From positions 447,333 through 511,332 of the forward strand of contig NZ_KB903813.1 of NCBI RefSeq assembly GCF_000379825.1: DNA of 64,000 bases, given 5' to 3'. Source of the DNA: Longispora albida DSM 44784 (GTDB lineage Bacteria; Actinomycetota; Actinomycetes; Mycobacteriales; Micromonosporaceae). The first letter of the stretch is position 1. Every line of letters begins with the position of its first letter. The notes beneath the pieces were generated by a model. The model did not search any database and was not told the origin of the DNA. It saw only the letters and a program-made list of their open reading frames with translations. Positions 1 through 10,934 of the stretch are shown piece after piece. Both the position numbers and the translations under genes were made by a program.

Positions 1-137
1 GTGGCCGCCCGGTAGTAGTGGCCGGCGTCGAGCTCGCTCTGGATCATCCAGCGGGTCCAGGCCTCGGAGCCGAACAGGTCGCGTTCGATGACGAGGAGCG
101 CGGGCAGGTGCTCGCTGCCGAGCAACTCAAGGATCAC
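1..137 (-). CDS. rimI: GNAT acetyltransferase, RimI-like (5' part only)
   Basis: Only the first 45 codons are present; the rest lies beyond the left edge. Translation from the GTG at 137 gives an N-terminus with the pattern LPALLVIERDLFGSEAW followed by a GHYYRAA strand. This matches the first helix and strand of ribosomal-protein-alanine N-acetyltransferases (RimI), which acetylate the N-terminal amine of S18. Family knowledge: in actinobacteria rimI sits with tsaB/tsaD a little upstream of groES, and this gene is on the same strand as the methyltransferase before groES, which fits. No good ribosome binding site precedes the GTG and the frame stays open further upstream, so the start is uncertain. 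Another GNAT enzyme cannot be excluded from this fragment. Confidence 0.55.
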   Translation of the reverse strand, partial: MILELLGSEHLPALLVIERDLFGSEAWTRWMIQSELDAGHYYRAA

Positions 138-289
138 GGCACATAACGTTACGCCCCGGACCGCAGGGAGGTTTCCGCCGCACTCCCGGTACGCCGTCCG
201 TAACGACCCGATGCTAATTAACCCATTACCAGAGTCACCGGAAAAGCAGAGGCGATCACGGTACTGGCAGGCGTAGCGTCGGGGGCGCT
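138..289. promoter_or_regulatory. divergent promoter region, rimI-like gene / ABC exporter
   Basis: About 150 bp between two divergent genes, more AT-rich than its surroundings (a TA/AT-rich patch near 212-230). Promoters for both directions are expected here, but no convincing -35/-10 pair or operator could be fixed by eye. Confidence 0.4.
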
Positions 290-1984
290 ATGCGACAACT
301 TCCTGAGGCCGATCCCGGCACACCTGACACCCGGTCCCCGTCCCGCTACCTGGTCTGGGTGGCGCGGATGCAGGCCGGGCGGCTGACCATGCTCATCACG
401 TTCGGCATCCTCTGGATGATCTCGCGGGCGCTGATGCCGTTCGCGGTCGGCAAGACCATCGACGAGGGCGTCGCGGCGAAGGACACCGGCGGGCTGCTGC
501 TCTGGACGGGCGTGATCCTCGGCCTCGGTGCCGCGATCGCGCTGACCGGGCTGATCCGGCACCGGTACGCCGTGCAGAACTGGCTCGCCGCCGCGTACCG
601 GACCATCCAGCTCACCGGCCGCAAGGCCACGGAGCTCGGCGCGACGCTGCCGAAGCGGCTCGCGACCGGCGAGGTGGTCGCGGTCGGCAACTCCGACGTG
701 TCCCGGATCGGCGGGGCGCTGGACATCCTCGGCCGCGGTTCCGGCGCGATCCTGGCGATCATCGTGATCGCCGTGATCATGTTGAGCACGTCCGTGCAGC
801 TCGGCCTGCTGATCCTGCTCGGCGTGCCGGCCGTGATGGCGCTGATCGCCCCGCTGTTCAAGCCGCTGCACCGCCGCCAGTCGGCGAAGCGTGAGCTGGT
901 CGGCGCGCTGACCAGCCGGGCCAACGACATCGTCGCCGGGCTGCGGGTGCTGCGCGGGGTCGGCGGCGAGCAGTCGTTCTCCGAGACGTACCGGGCGGAG
1001 TCGCAGCGGGTCCGGCAGTCCGGCGTGCGCGTAGAGCGGGTGCAGTCGATCCTGGAAGCAGCCCAGTACTTCCTGCCGGGCATCTTCCTCGTCCTGGTCA
1101 CCTGGGCCGCCGCCCGGCTCGCGCTGTCCGGTGAGGTGAGCCCCGGTGAGCTGGTGGCCTTCTACGGGTACGCCGTCTTCCTGGTCTCCCCGATGCGGAC
1201 GCTGACCGAGATGGCCGACAAGCTGATCAAGGCGAACGTGGCCGCCAAGCGGGTGGTCCGCATCCTCACCCTGGAGCCGGAGATCTCCGGCGGCGGGCAG
1301 CCCGAGGCGCCGTCCGGCCCGATGCACGATCCCGAGTCGGGTACGACGATCACGCCGGGGCGGCTGACCGCGATCGCCGCAGCGACTCCCGAGGAGGCGG
1401 CTGAGATCGCCGACCGCCTCGGCAGGTACCAGATGAGCGAAGTGACCTGGGGCGGGATCGCCCTCAGGGACGTGGCGCTGGAAACGGTGCGGGAGAAGAT
1501 CCTGGTGGCCGACAACGACGCCCGGATCTTCGCCGGTGAGCTGCGGCGGGAGCTGGACCCGGCAGGGCTCGCGACCGACGAGCAGATCAACGACGCGCTG
1601 TACGCGGCCAGCGCCGCCGACATCGTCGAGGCGCTGCCCGACGGCCTGGCCTCCCGGGTCGCCGAGCGGGGCCGGTCGTTCTCCGGCGGGCAGCAGCAGC
1701 GGCTGCGGCTGGTCCGCGCGCTCCTGATCGACCCGGAGGTGCTGGTGCTGGTCGAGCCGACCAGCGCGGTCGACGCGCACACCGAGGCGCGGATCGCCGA
1801 ACGGCTGCGTGCCGCCCGCGACCAGCGGACCACCGTGGTCTGCACGACCAGCCCGCTGATGCTCGACCGGGCCGACCGGGTGCTCTACGTCGAGGACGGC
1901 AAGGTCATCGCGGAGGGCGGCCACCGTGAGCTGCTGGCTGCCGAGCCGCGCTATCTCGCGACCGTGACAAGGGGTGAGCAGTGA
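290..1984 (+). CDS. heterodimeric ABC exporter, subunit with degenerate nucleotide-binding site
   Basis: 564 aa. The N-terminal ~300 residues are a six-helix ABC exporter membrane domain; a C-terminal nucleotide-binding domain follows. The ATPase half is degenerate. Where a Walker A (GxxGxGKS/T) should follow the first strand there is only Ala/Glu-rich sequence; the Walker B Asp is Val488 (E489 is kept); the H-loop His is replaced, probably by Thr520. The signature motif is intact (SGGQQ, 465-469), as is the D-loop SAVD. This subunit therefore cannot bind ATP normally but can lend its signature loop to a partner. The next gene starts inside its stop codon (GTGA overlap) and has the reciprocal pattern. 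Substrate unknown. Confidence 0.9.
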   Translation: MRQLPEADPGTPDTRSPSRYLVWVARMQAGRLTMLITFGILWMISRALMPFAVGKTIDEGVAAKDTGGLLLWTGVILGLGAAIALTGLIRHRYAVQNWLAAAYRTIQLTGRKATELGATLPKRLATGEVVAVGNSDVSRIGGALDILGRGSGAILAIIVIAVIMLSTSVQLGLLILLGVPAVMALIAPLFKPLHRRQSAKRELVGALTSRANDIVAGLRVLRGVGGEQSFSETYRAESQRVRQSGVRVERVQSILEAAQYFLPGIFLVLVTWAAARLALSGEVSPGELVAFYGYAVFLVSPMRTLTEMADKLIKANVAAKRVVRILTLEPEISGGGQPEAPSGPMHDPESGTTITPGRLTAIAAATPEEAAEIADRLGRYQMSEVTWGGIALRDVALETVREKILVADNDARIFAGELRRELDPAGLATDEQINDALYAASAADIVEALPDGLASRVAERGRSFSGGQQQRLRLVRALLIDPEVLVLVEPTSAVDAHTEARIAERLRAARDQRTTVVCTTSPLMLDRADRVLYVEDGKVIAEGGHRELLAAEPRYLATVTRGEQ

Positions 1985-3720
1985 AGCAGATCCTGCCGAT
2001 CGCCGACGGCCCGGCGGTCCGCCGCTATGCCCTGACCCTGCTGCGCAGGCATCCGGGTGCCCTGTCGCTGACGATCGGGCTGTACGCGGCGGCGGCCGTC
2101 TCCGGCCTGTTCGCCCCGGCCCTGCTCGGCAACCTGGTCGAGGAGGTGCGCAGCGGCGGGTCCTCGTGGACGGTGGACAAAATCGCACTGACGATCGCCG
2201 CCTTCCTGGTCGTCCAGACCCTCCTCATCCGGTACGCCCGGCTGGCGAGCGCCAAGTTCGGCGAGCAGATGCTGGCCGAGCTGCGCGAGGAGTTCATCGA
2301 CCACACGCTCGCCCTGCCGTTGTCCACTGTGGAGAGCGCTGGCTCGGGTGACCTGCTGACCCGCAGCTCGCGGGACGTGGAGGAGATGTCGGAGGCCGTG
2401 CGGTACGCCGTCCCGGCCACCCTCGTCGCCGCCGTCACCGTCGTGCTCACGATCGGCGCGCTGGCACTGGTCAGCCCGATCCTGGCCCTGCCGTGGCTGA
2501 TCACCGTGCCGCTGCTGTACTTCAGCACCCGCTGGTACCTCAAGCGGGCCACCGCTGGCTACCTCCGCGAGAACGCCAGCTACGCCGAGATCAACGACAG
2601 CCTGGCCGAGACGGTCGACGGGGCGCGTACGGTCGAGGCGCTGCGCCTGGCCGCGAGCCGCAAGGTCCGGCTCGACGAGGCGATCGGGGAGTCGTGGGCC
2701 GCCGAGCGGTACACGCTGTACCTGCGGTGCTGGTGGTTCCCGATCGTCGAGTTCGGGTACGTGCTGCCCGTGGCCGCCACAGCGTTCGCCGGTGGGCTCT
2801 TCTACACCAACGATCTCGTGACACTTGGCCAGGCGACCGCAGCCGTGCTGTACGTCCAGCAGCTCATCAACCCGCTCGACGAGCTGCTGAGCTGGCTCGA
2901 CCGGCTGCAGGTCGGCGGCGTCTCGCTGGCCAGGCTGCTCGGTGTCGCCCAGGTGCCCGCCGATCGTGAGGCCAGCGGGCGCCAGCCGGCCGGCTCTGAG
3001 CTGGCGGCGCGCGACGTGCGGTACTCCTACGGCACCCGCGACGTCCTGCACGGCATCGACCTCGACGTGAGGCCCGGCGAGCGTCTGGCGATGGTCGGCC
3101 CGTCCGGGGCCGGCAAGTCCACGCTCGGCCGCCTCCTGGCCGGCATCCACGGGCCGCGCACGGGTTCCGTCGCCGTCGGCGAGGTACCCCTGATCGAGCT
3201 GCCGCTCGACGACCTGCGCGGCCAGGTCGCCCTGGTCACCCAGGAGCACCACGTCTTCCTCGGCACCCTGCACGAGAACGTGGTCCTGGCCCGGCCGGAC
3301 GCGACCCGCGAGCAGGTCAGGGCAGCCCTGTCGGCCGTAGACGCCCTGACCTGGGCCGATGCGCTGCCGGACGGCCTGGACACCCTGGTCGGCTCGGGCG
3401 AGCACACGCTGTCCCCGGCGGAGGCCCAGCAGCTCGCGCTGGCCCGCCTCGTGCTGGCCGACCCGCACACGCTGGTCCTCGACGAGGCCACGTCACTGCT
3501 CGACCCGCGAGCGGCCCGCCACCTGGAGCGGTCCCTCGCGGCCGTCCTCGAAGGCCGCACGGTGATCGCCATCGCCCACCGGCTGCACACCGCGCACGAC
3601 GCGGACCGGGTGGCTGTGGTCGAGGACGGCCAGATCGCCGAGCTGGGCAGCCACGCGGAGCTGGTCGCGGCCAAGGGCCCCTACTCGGCCCTCTGGTCCT
3701 CCTGGCACGGCGGCAAGTAG
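1981..3720 (+). CDS. heterodimeric ABC exporter, ATP-binding subunit with degenerate signature
   Basis: 579 aa from the GTG at 1981, overlapping the upstream stop by 4 bp, so the two subunits are translationally coupled. Membrane domain first, then an ATPase with intact Walker A (GPSGAGKS, 373-380), intact Walker B with catalytic Glu (D501, E502) and intact H-loop His533. Its own signature is degenerate: LSPAE at 477-481 instead of LSGGQ. Paired with the previous subunit it makes one consensus site (this Walker A plus the partner's SGGQ) and one dead site, as in the TM287/288 and BmrCD family. Stops 3 bp before the convergent methyltransferase stop, with no terminator hairpin between them. 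Confidence 0.92.
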   Translation: MKQILPIADGPAVRRYALTLLRRHPGALSLTIGLYAAAAVSGLFAPALLGNLVEEVRSGGSSWTVDKIALTIAAFLVVQTLLIRYARLASAKFGEQMLAELREEFIDHTLALPLSTVESAGSGDLLTRSSRDVEEMSEAVRYAVPATLVAAVTVVLTIGALALVSPILALPWLITVPLLYFSTRWYLKRATAGYLRENASYAEINDSLAETVDGARTVEALRLAASRKVRLDEAIGESWAAERYTLYLRCWWFPIVEFGYVLPVAATAFAGGLFYTNDLVTLGQATAAVLYVQQLINPLDELLSWLDRLQVGGVSLARLLGVAQVPADREASGRQPAGSELAARDVRYSYGTRDVLHGIDLDVRPGERLAMVGPSGAGKSTLGRLLAGIHGPRTGSVAVGEVPLIELPLDDLRGQVALVTQEHHVFLGTLHENVVLARPDATREQVRAALSAVDALTWADALPDGLDTLVGSGEHTLSPAEAQQLALARLVLADPHTLVLDEATSLLDPRAARHLERSLAAVLEGRTVIAIAHRLHTAHDADRVAVVEDGQIAELGSHAELVAAKGPYSALWSSWHGGK

Positions 3721-3723
3721 GTC

Positions 3724-4875
3724 CTACGCGGCAGGCGCCGGTTGCGTGATGAGCGCGACCGGCGCCCCAGCCACCCGGGTCAGGATCACCGTCGCCTCCT
3801 GCGAGCCCGACAGCCTGAGCTGCCTGCGCAGCGACTCCGGCTCCAGCGCCGAGCCCCGCTTCTTGATCGTCAGCCGCCCGACCTCGCGCTCCCGGAGCGC
3901 GGCGCGCAGCCGCTTCAGGGAAAAGGGCAAAACCTCTTCCACGGTGTACCCCCTGGCGAACGGCGTCGCCCGCAGCTCGTCGGCGTAGAGGTACGCGATC
4001 GTCGGGTCCGCGATGCGAGCCCCCAGCTCGTCGGCCAGCTCGGCCACGAGATGCGCCCGGATCACGGCACCGTCCGGGTCGTACACGTACCGGCCGACCT
4101 CACCGACCTCCGCTTCCCGGTCGCCGGCCCCGGTCATCTGGAGCTCGTCCACCGTGGCGCGCCGGGGTACCTCGGCGAGCCGGTCGCACCACAGGGCCGC
4201 CTCGACGACCTCGCCGCCGACGCTCACCCACTCGGCCTCGGCCGTGGCCGGCAGCAGGGCGTGGTCGATGCCCGGCCCGAGTTTGATCACGGCGGGCCGT
4301 GTGGTCAGGGAGACGATGAAGTCCCACGGCGGCGAGTAGGCCTTCGGGTCGAAGATCCGCCGGTTACCCGACCGGCGGGCCGGGTCGCAGAACACCGCGT
4401 CGTACCCGCTCAGGTCCACCTCGGTCGCGTCCCCGCAGGTCACCGTCACCGGCAGCCCGGCGGTGTTCGCCGTGGCGATCTCCGCTGTCGCCGGGTCGGC
4501 CTCGATCGCGTGCACCGTGATCCCGGCCCGGGCGAAGGCCCGCGAGTCGGCCCCGATCCCGCAGCCCAGATCCGCGACGCTGCGCACCCCGGCGGCGGCC
4601 AGCCGGGCGGCCCGCCGGGCCGAGACCGATGCCCGGGTGGCCTGCTCCAGGCCCGCCCGGGTGAAATACATCCCATCCGCGTCGGCGCCGAACTTCGCCC
4701 GGCCCTTGAGCCGCAGCGCCGCCTGGGTCAGGGCCTCCGAGGCCAGCTCGGGCGGGGTTCCGGCGGTGCGCAGCTGGGCGGCAGCCCGCAGCGGATCCCC
4801 TCCTGCCAGGGCCTCAGCCCGGGCCAGCAGGTCCTGTCCGGCGGGGCTGAGCAGGTCGGCGAGACTCACCGGCAC
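3724..4875 (-). CDS. class I SAM-dependent methyltransferase with THUMP-like domain
   Basis: 383 aa, GTG start at 4875. The middle holds a Rossmann methyltransferase core: motif I VADLGCGIGADS, an acidic residue after the second strand (IEADPA), then CDPARRSG in the motif IV region. The C-terminal third matches the THUMP-like domain seen in actinobacterial members of this family. RNA is the likely substrate by analogy with THUMP methyltransferases, but the target is unknown. It is divergent from groES, and its start codon lies only 10 bp from a CIRCE element, so HrcA could repress it together with the chaperonins. Confidence 0.85.
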   Translation of the reverse strand: MPVSLADLLSPAGQDLLARAEALAGGDPLRAAAQLRTAGTPPELASEALTQAALRLKGRAKFGADADGMYFTRAGLEQATRASVSARRAARLAAAGVRSVADLGCGIGADSRAFARAGITVHAIEADPATAEIATANTAGLPVTVTCGDATEVDLSGYDAVFCDPARRSGNRRIFDPKAYSPPWDFIVSLTTRPAVIKLGPGIDHALLPATAEAEWVSVGGEVVEAALWCDRLAEVPRRATVDELQMTGAGDREAEVGEVGRYVYDPDGAVIRAHLVAELADELGARIADPTIAYLYADELRATPFARGYTVEEVLPFSLKRLRAALREREVGRLTIKKRGSALEPESLRRQLRLSGSQEATVILTRVAGAPVALITQPAPAA

Positions 4876-4885
4876 AGTGTATGGC

Positions 4886-4910
4886 TAGCACTCTCCTTGA
4901 CGGAGTGCCA
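4886..4910. promoter_or_regulatory. CIRCE element 1 (HrcA operator)
   Basis: TAGCACTC, nine bases, GAGTGCCA: close to the CIRCE consensus TTAGCACTC-N9-GAGTGCTAA, the HrcA repressor binding site. It lies between the methyltransferase start and groES. Confidence 0.88.
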
Positions 4911-4929
4911 GAGTCGGCATAACCTTCCG

Positions 4930-4956
4930 TTAGCACTCTCAGTCTGAGTGTGCCAG
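4930..4956. promoter_or_regulatory. CIRCE element 2 (HrcA operator)
   Basis: TTAGCACTC is a perfect left half-site; nine bases later GTGTGCCAG is a weaker right half-site. It is the second CIRCE copy ahead of groES, about 80 bp upstream of its start. Two CIRCE copies before groES are common in actinobacteria. Confidence 0.85.
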
Positions 4957-5038
4957 CACTCGGCGGTTCCGGACCCGCGACGACGGCGCCGTCGGTGGAG
5001 TAGACATACACACCGAGTACCCGCAGGAGGGTATGTCC

Positions 5039-5347
5039 ATGAGCACCGCGACCAAGGTTGCGATCAAGCCTCTCGAGGACCGCATCGTGGTCCAGGCGAA
5101 CGAGGCTGAGACCACCACCGCCTCCGGCCTCGTGATCCCCGACACCGCCAAGGAGAAGCCCCAGGAGGGCACCGTCCTGGCTGTCGGCCCGGGCCGCTTC
5201 GACGACAACGGCGCCCGCGTCCCGCTGGACGTCAAGGTCGGCGACGTGGTCATCTACTCGAAGTACGGCGGCACCGAGGTCAAGTACGCCGGTGAGGAGT
5301 ACCTGATCCTGTCGGCCCGCGACGTTCTCGCGGTCGTCGAGAAGTAG
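5039..5347 (+). CDS. groES: co-chaperonin GroES (Cpn10)
   Basis: 102 aa from the ATG at 5039; an in-frame ATG at 5033 is possible. AGGAGG at 5025-5030 is 8 nt before the second ATG but only 2 nt before the first, so 5039 is preferred. The sequence carries the Cpn10 signature ([10 protein letters not shown] near the N-terminus, the mobile loop [12 protein letters not shown], and [13 protein letters not shown]). GroES caps the GroEL ring and drives ATP-dependent folding in the cytoplasm. Two CIRCE elements precede it, indicating HrcA-controlled heat induction. It is followed by a hairpin and then groEL. Confidence 0.97.
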   Translation: MSTATKVAIKPLEDRIVVQANEAETTTASGLVIPDTAKEKPQEGTVLAVGPGRFDDNGARVPLDVKVGDVVIYSKYGGTEVKYAGEEYLILSARDVLAVVEK

Positions 5348-5352
5348 TCATG

Positions 5353-5387
5353 AAGGATGGGTCACCCGCACCGGGTGGCCCATCCTT
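5353..5387 (+). terminator. hairpin between groES and groEL
   Basis: Arms AAGGATGGGTCACCC and GGGTGGCCCATCCTT around a five-base loop, pairing over 15 bp with one G-U, only 5 bp after the groES stop. It could be a partial terminator or an mRNA processing site that gives more GroES than GroEL. There is only a short T-rich tail. Confidence 0.7.
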
Positions 5388-5398
5388 CTTTGCGCTAG

Positions 5399-7045
<1,647 letters not shown>

Positions 7046-7090
7046 GAACCTGCCCGGCCGTACCGTCCGGTAACGCAAAGGCGAGGTAAG

Positions 7091-7119
7091 AAAAAGGGCA
7101 CCGATCCGGTGCCCTTTTT
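7091..7119 (+). terminator. intrinsic terminator after groEL
   Basis: AAAAAGGGCACCG, loop ATC, CGGTGCCCTTTTT: a perfect 13-bp stem including the T-tract. It should also work from the opposite strand. Confidence 0.92.
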
Positions 7120-7266
7120 CCTTGCCCGTACCTATCAGCGGATCAGTGGCACTTTTGCGCCTCGCCCGCGTTCGCTACGGTGCGAGGACATGCCTTGTGC
7201 CGGAGGCTGTGCGAGAGGCGCCCCGGCACGCCCGCTCAAGCCGTAACGAAGGGTCCGCTGCTGACG

Positions 7267-7839
7267 ATGTTCGGAGAGGATGCGCTCACCGAGCTGGCCA
7301 GCCGTGCGGCAGCCGGGGACTCCCAGGCGACTGCGGACCTGCTCACCCAGTTACGGCCGATGATCGTGCGGTACTGCCGCGCGCGGCTGGGCCGGGTGGG
7401 CGGCGGGTTCGTGACCGCCGACGACGTCGCCCAGGAGGTCTGCCTGGCTGTGCTGGCCGCGCTGCCCCGGTACCGGGACATGGGCCGGCCGTTCGCGGCC
7501 TTCGTGTTCGGGATCGCCGGGCACAAGGTGACCGACGCGCACCGGGCCGCGACCCGGGCGCTGCAGGTCGCGCCGGTGGAGTCGGTACCGGAACGGCCGG
7601 ACACCGACGTGGGCCCCGAGGGGCGCGCGCTGGCAGCCGACCTGTCCCGGCAGCTCACCGCGCTGCTGGACCGGCTCTCGCCAGCTCATCGGGAGATCAT
7701 CCTGCTCCGGGTCGCCGTAGGGCTGACCGCGGAGGAGACGGGGGTGGCGCTCGGCATGAAGCCGGGTGCCGTCCGGGTGGCACAGCACCGGGCTCTGGCC
7801 CGGCTGCGGGCCTTCGCTGAGGAGGAGGTGACGGCATGA
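7267..7839 (+). CDS. sigD: ECF RNA polymerase sigma factor, SigD/ShbA family
   Basis: 190 aa from the ATG at 7267 (upstream in-frame starts are possible; no clear RBS). Region 2 contains the core-binding/-10 element pattern [21 protein letters not shown]; region 4 contains the helix-turn-helix [25 protein letters not shown] (positions about 150-175). It matches the M. tuberculosis SigD / Streptomyces ShbA family. The family assignment is supported by context: downstream are an RsdA-like anti-sigma gene (ATGA overlap), DUF5319, guaB, guaB3 and choD, the same order as around sigD in mycobacteria. ShbA drives the principal sigma gene in Streptomyces; whether that holds here is unknown. Confidence 0.9.
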   Translation: MFGEDALTELASRAAAGDSQATADLLTQLRPMIVRYCRARLGRVGGGFVTADDVAQEVCLAVLAALPRYRDMGRPFAAFVFGIAGHKVTDAHRAATRALQVAPVESVPERPDTDVGPEGRALAADLSRQLTALLDRLSPAHREIILLRVAVGLTAEETGVALGMKPGAVRVAQHRALARLRAFAEEEVTA

Positions 7840-8816
7840 GCGCGTTCGACGAGGTCACAGCGGACGACTCCGCCCTCGACGCGCTCGGCCGTGGCGAGGC
7901 GGCCCCCGAGGGGGACCGGCTGCTCGGCATGCTCGCCACGTGGCGGGCCGACCTGGCCGAGGGCGAAGGAGCCCCGGCGATCCGCCCGGCCGTACCGGTC
8001 ACGGAAGACGTGCCGGACGTGGCCGAGGTGCTGCCGCTGGCTCCCCGCCGGCACCGCCGCCGCCGGATGCTGGTGGCCGCCGCTGCCGCCGCCGTACTGG
8101 CGGCCGGGATCAGCGGGGTCGCAGCGGCAGGCAGCGCCCGGCCCGGCGACACACTCTGGCCCGTCACCAAGCTCGTGTACTCCGACCGGGCAGCCTCCGT
8201 GCAGGCCGAGATCGCCACGGAACGCGCCCTGCGCCGTGCGGAGACAGCGGCAGCCGAGGGCCGGACGGCCGAGGCCGCCGAGCACCTGGCCACCGCCGAC
8301 GAGCAGCTGGGCCGGGTCACGTCCTCCGACGCGGCCAAGCGCCTGCGGGAGCGCGCCGACCGGCTCCGCGAGAACGACCAGCGCGTCGTGGTGCCCCCAG
8401 CTCCCGGTACCACGCCCAAGCCCCCGGCCGGCGGCACGGCACCGGCCAGGCCCACCCCCTCCGGGCCTGTGGATAACCCTGGGGACAACCCCGGTGACCC
8501 CGGCAACCAGGGCGGCGGCGACAAGGGCAAGGACAAGGGCCGCGACAAGGTGCCGGCCACCCGTACGGCCAGCGTGACGACCACCCCGGTCCTGCCAGGG
8601 AACGGCAACGGCAATGGTCACGGCCGCAACCGCGACCAGGACACCGCCCCGCTGGTCGAGCGCGCCAGCCCGGCCGCCACCGTGCTCACCACACCTGCCC
8701 AGCACGCCGTCACCAAGCCCCGCGGCCAGCGCCCAGCCTCACCCCGCCGCGCCACCCCACCCCTCACGATCCGCACCCTCGGCCACGCCCCCACCAGTAC
8801 GCACACAAGCTTCTGA
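7836..8816 (+). CDS. membrane anti-sigma-D factor (RsdA-like)
   Basis: 326 aa, start overlapping the sigD stop (ATGA), so sigma and anti-sigma are translationally coupled. Residues ~1-50 resemble the RsdA sigma-binding segment ([12 protein letters not shown] ... [12 protein letters not shown]). A basic stop-transfer stretch (RRHRRRR) precedes one transmembrane helix at ~78-100. The extracytoplasmic part begins with [16 protein letters not shown] and a short Ala/Glu-rich helical region, then turns into a long low-complexity tail rich in Pro, Gly, Asp, Lys and Thr. Inference: it holds SigD at the membrane until regulated proteolysis. The tail is likely disordered and may span the wall. Confidence 0.85.
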   Translation: MSAFDEVTADDSALDALGRGEAAPEGDRLLGMLATWRADLAEGEGAPAIRPAVPVTEDVPDVAEVLPLAPRRHRRRRMLVAAAAAAVLAAGISGVAAAGSARPGDTLWPVTKLVYSDRAASVQAEIATERALRRAETAAAEGRTAEAAEHLATADEQLGRVTSSDAAKRLRERADRLRENDQRVVVPPAPGTTPKPPAGGTAPARPTPSGPVDNPGDNPGDPGNQGGGDKGKDKGRDKVPATRTASVTTTPVLPGNGNGNGHGRNRDQDTAPLVERASPAATVLTTPAQHAVTKPRGQRPASPRRATPPLTIRTLGHAPTSTHTSF

Positions 8817-8825
8817 TCTTCAGAA

Positions 8826-8954
8826 TTTGATCTTGATCTGAGGCGCGGTGGCCCGGTGTGGGCAAGGAGGCGAAGGCGGATAGTCACCTGAATACCGGTG
8901 TTGTATTCAGGTGACTATCCAACGCGCGCATCGTTGCCCACACCGGGTCGGCAC
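8826..8954. repeat. nested-palindrome intergenic element, copy A
   Basis: Begins TTGATCTTGATCTGAGGCG and ends CACCGGGTCGGCAC, flanks shared with copies B and C. Outer arms CCCGGTGTGGGCAA (8852-8865) and TTGCCCACACCGGG (8934-8947) pair perfectly; inner arms GGATAGTCACCTGAATA (8878-8894) and TATTCAGGTGACTATCC (8904-8920) pair perfectly. The arm sequences differ from B and C but the architecture is the same. It fills the gap between the anti-sigma gene and the DUF5319 gene. Confidence 0.8.
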
Positions 8955-8966
8955 TATCCTGAAGGG

Positions 8967-9350
8967 GTGCATGATGAGCCGATGGACCCCTTCGCCGGCG
9001 ATCCTGGGGACCCCTCAGCCGGGATGGACCCAGCCGATCCCGCCGACCCGTTGTCCGAGGACGAGAAGCAGGACGTCCTCGAGGACCTGGAGGACCTGGA
9101 GCTGTACCAGGCCCTGCTGGAGCCCTCTGGCATCCGGGGCCTGGTCGTCGACTGTGAGGACTGCCGGGAGCCCCACTACTTCGACTGGGAGCTGCTGCGG
9201 GCGAACCTGCGGCACCTCCTCGACGACGGCAGGCCACGGGTGCACGAGCCGGCCTTCAATCCGGATCCGGAGCACTACGTGACCTGGGACTACGCCCGGG
9301 GGTACGCGGACGGTGTGCAGGACGTCCTCGCCGACACGCCGGGGGACTGA
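8967..9350 (+). CDS. DUF5319 family protein
   Basis: 127 aa from the GTG at 8967. Acidic, with the conserved core IRGLVVDCEDCREPHYFDW, then HEPAFNPDPEHYVTWDYARGYADG. It corresponds to the mycobacterial gene lying between rsdA and guaB2. Function unknown; the CxxC pair in the core might bind metal. TATCCT at 8955-8960 sits 6 nt before the GTG, so the mRNA is probably leaderless and this start is favoured over the ATG at 8982. The element just upstream (copy A) separates it from the sigma/anti-sigma pair, so it is likely a separate transcript. Confidence 0.85.
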   Translation: MHDEPMDPFAGDPGDPSAGMDPADPADPLSEDEKQDVLEDLEDLELYQALLEPSGIRGLVVDCEDCREPHYFDWELLRANLRHLLDDGRPRVHEPAFNPDPEHYVTWDYARGYADGVQDVLADTPGD

Positions 9351-9369
9351 GACCCCTGGCGTGCAGTGA

Positions 9370-10920
<1,551 letters not shown>

Positions 10921-10934
10921 AAGGAGCGCTAGCC

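Noticed and set aside
88-276. Small plus-strand ORF before the ABC exporter
   Set aside because: Overlaps the antisense of the rimI-like gene and the promoter; no RBS and no plausible protein.
218-2188. Long open frame on the minus strand, 656 codons
   Set aside because: Antisense shadow of the ABC exporter genes: composition is Arg/Gly/Pro/His-rich without domains, typical of frames opposite GC-rich coding sequence.
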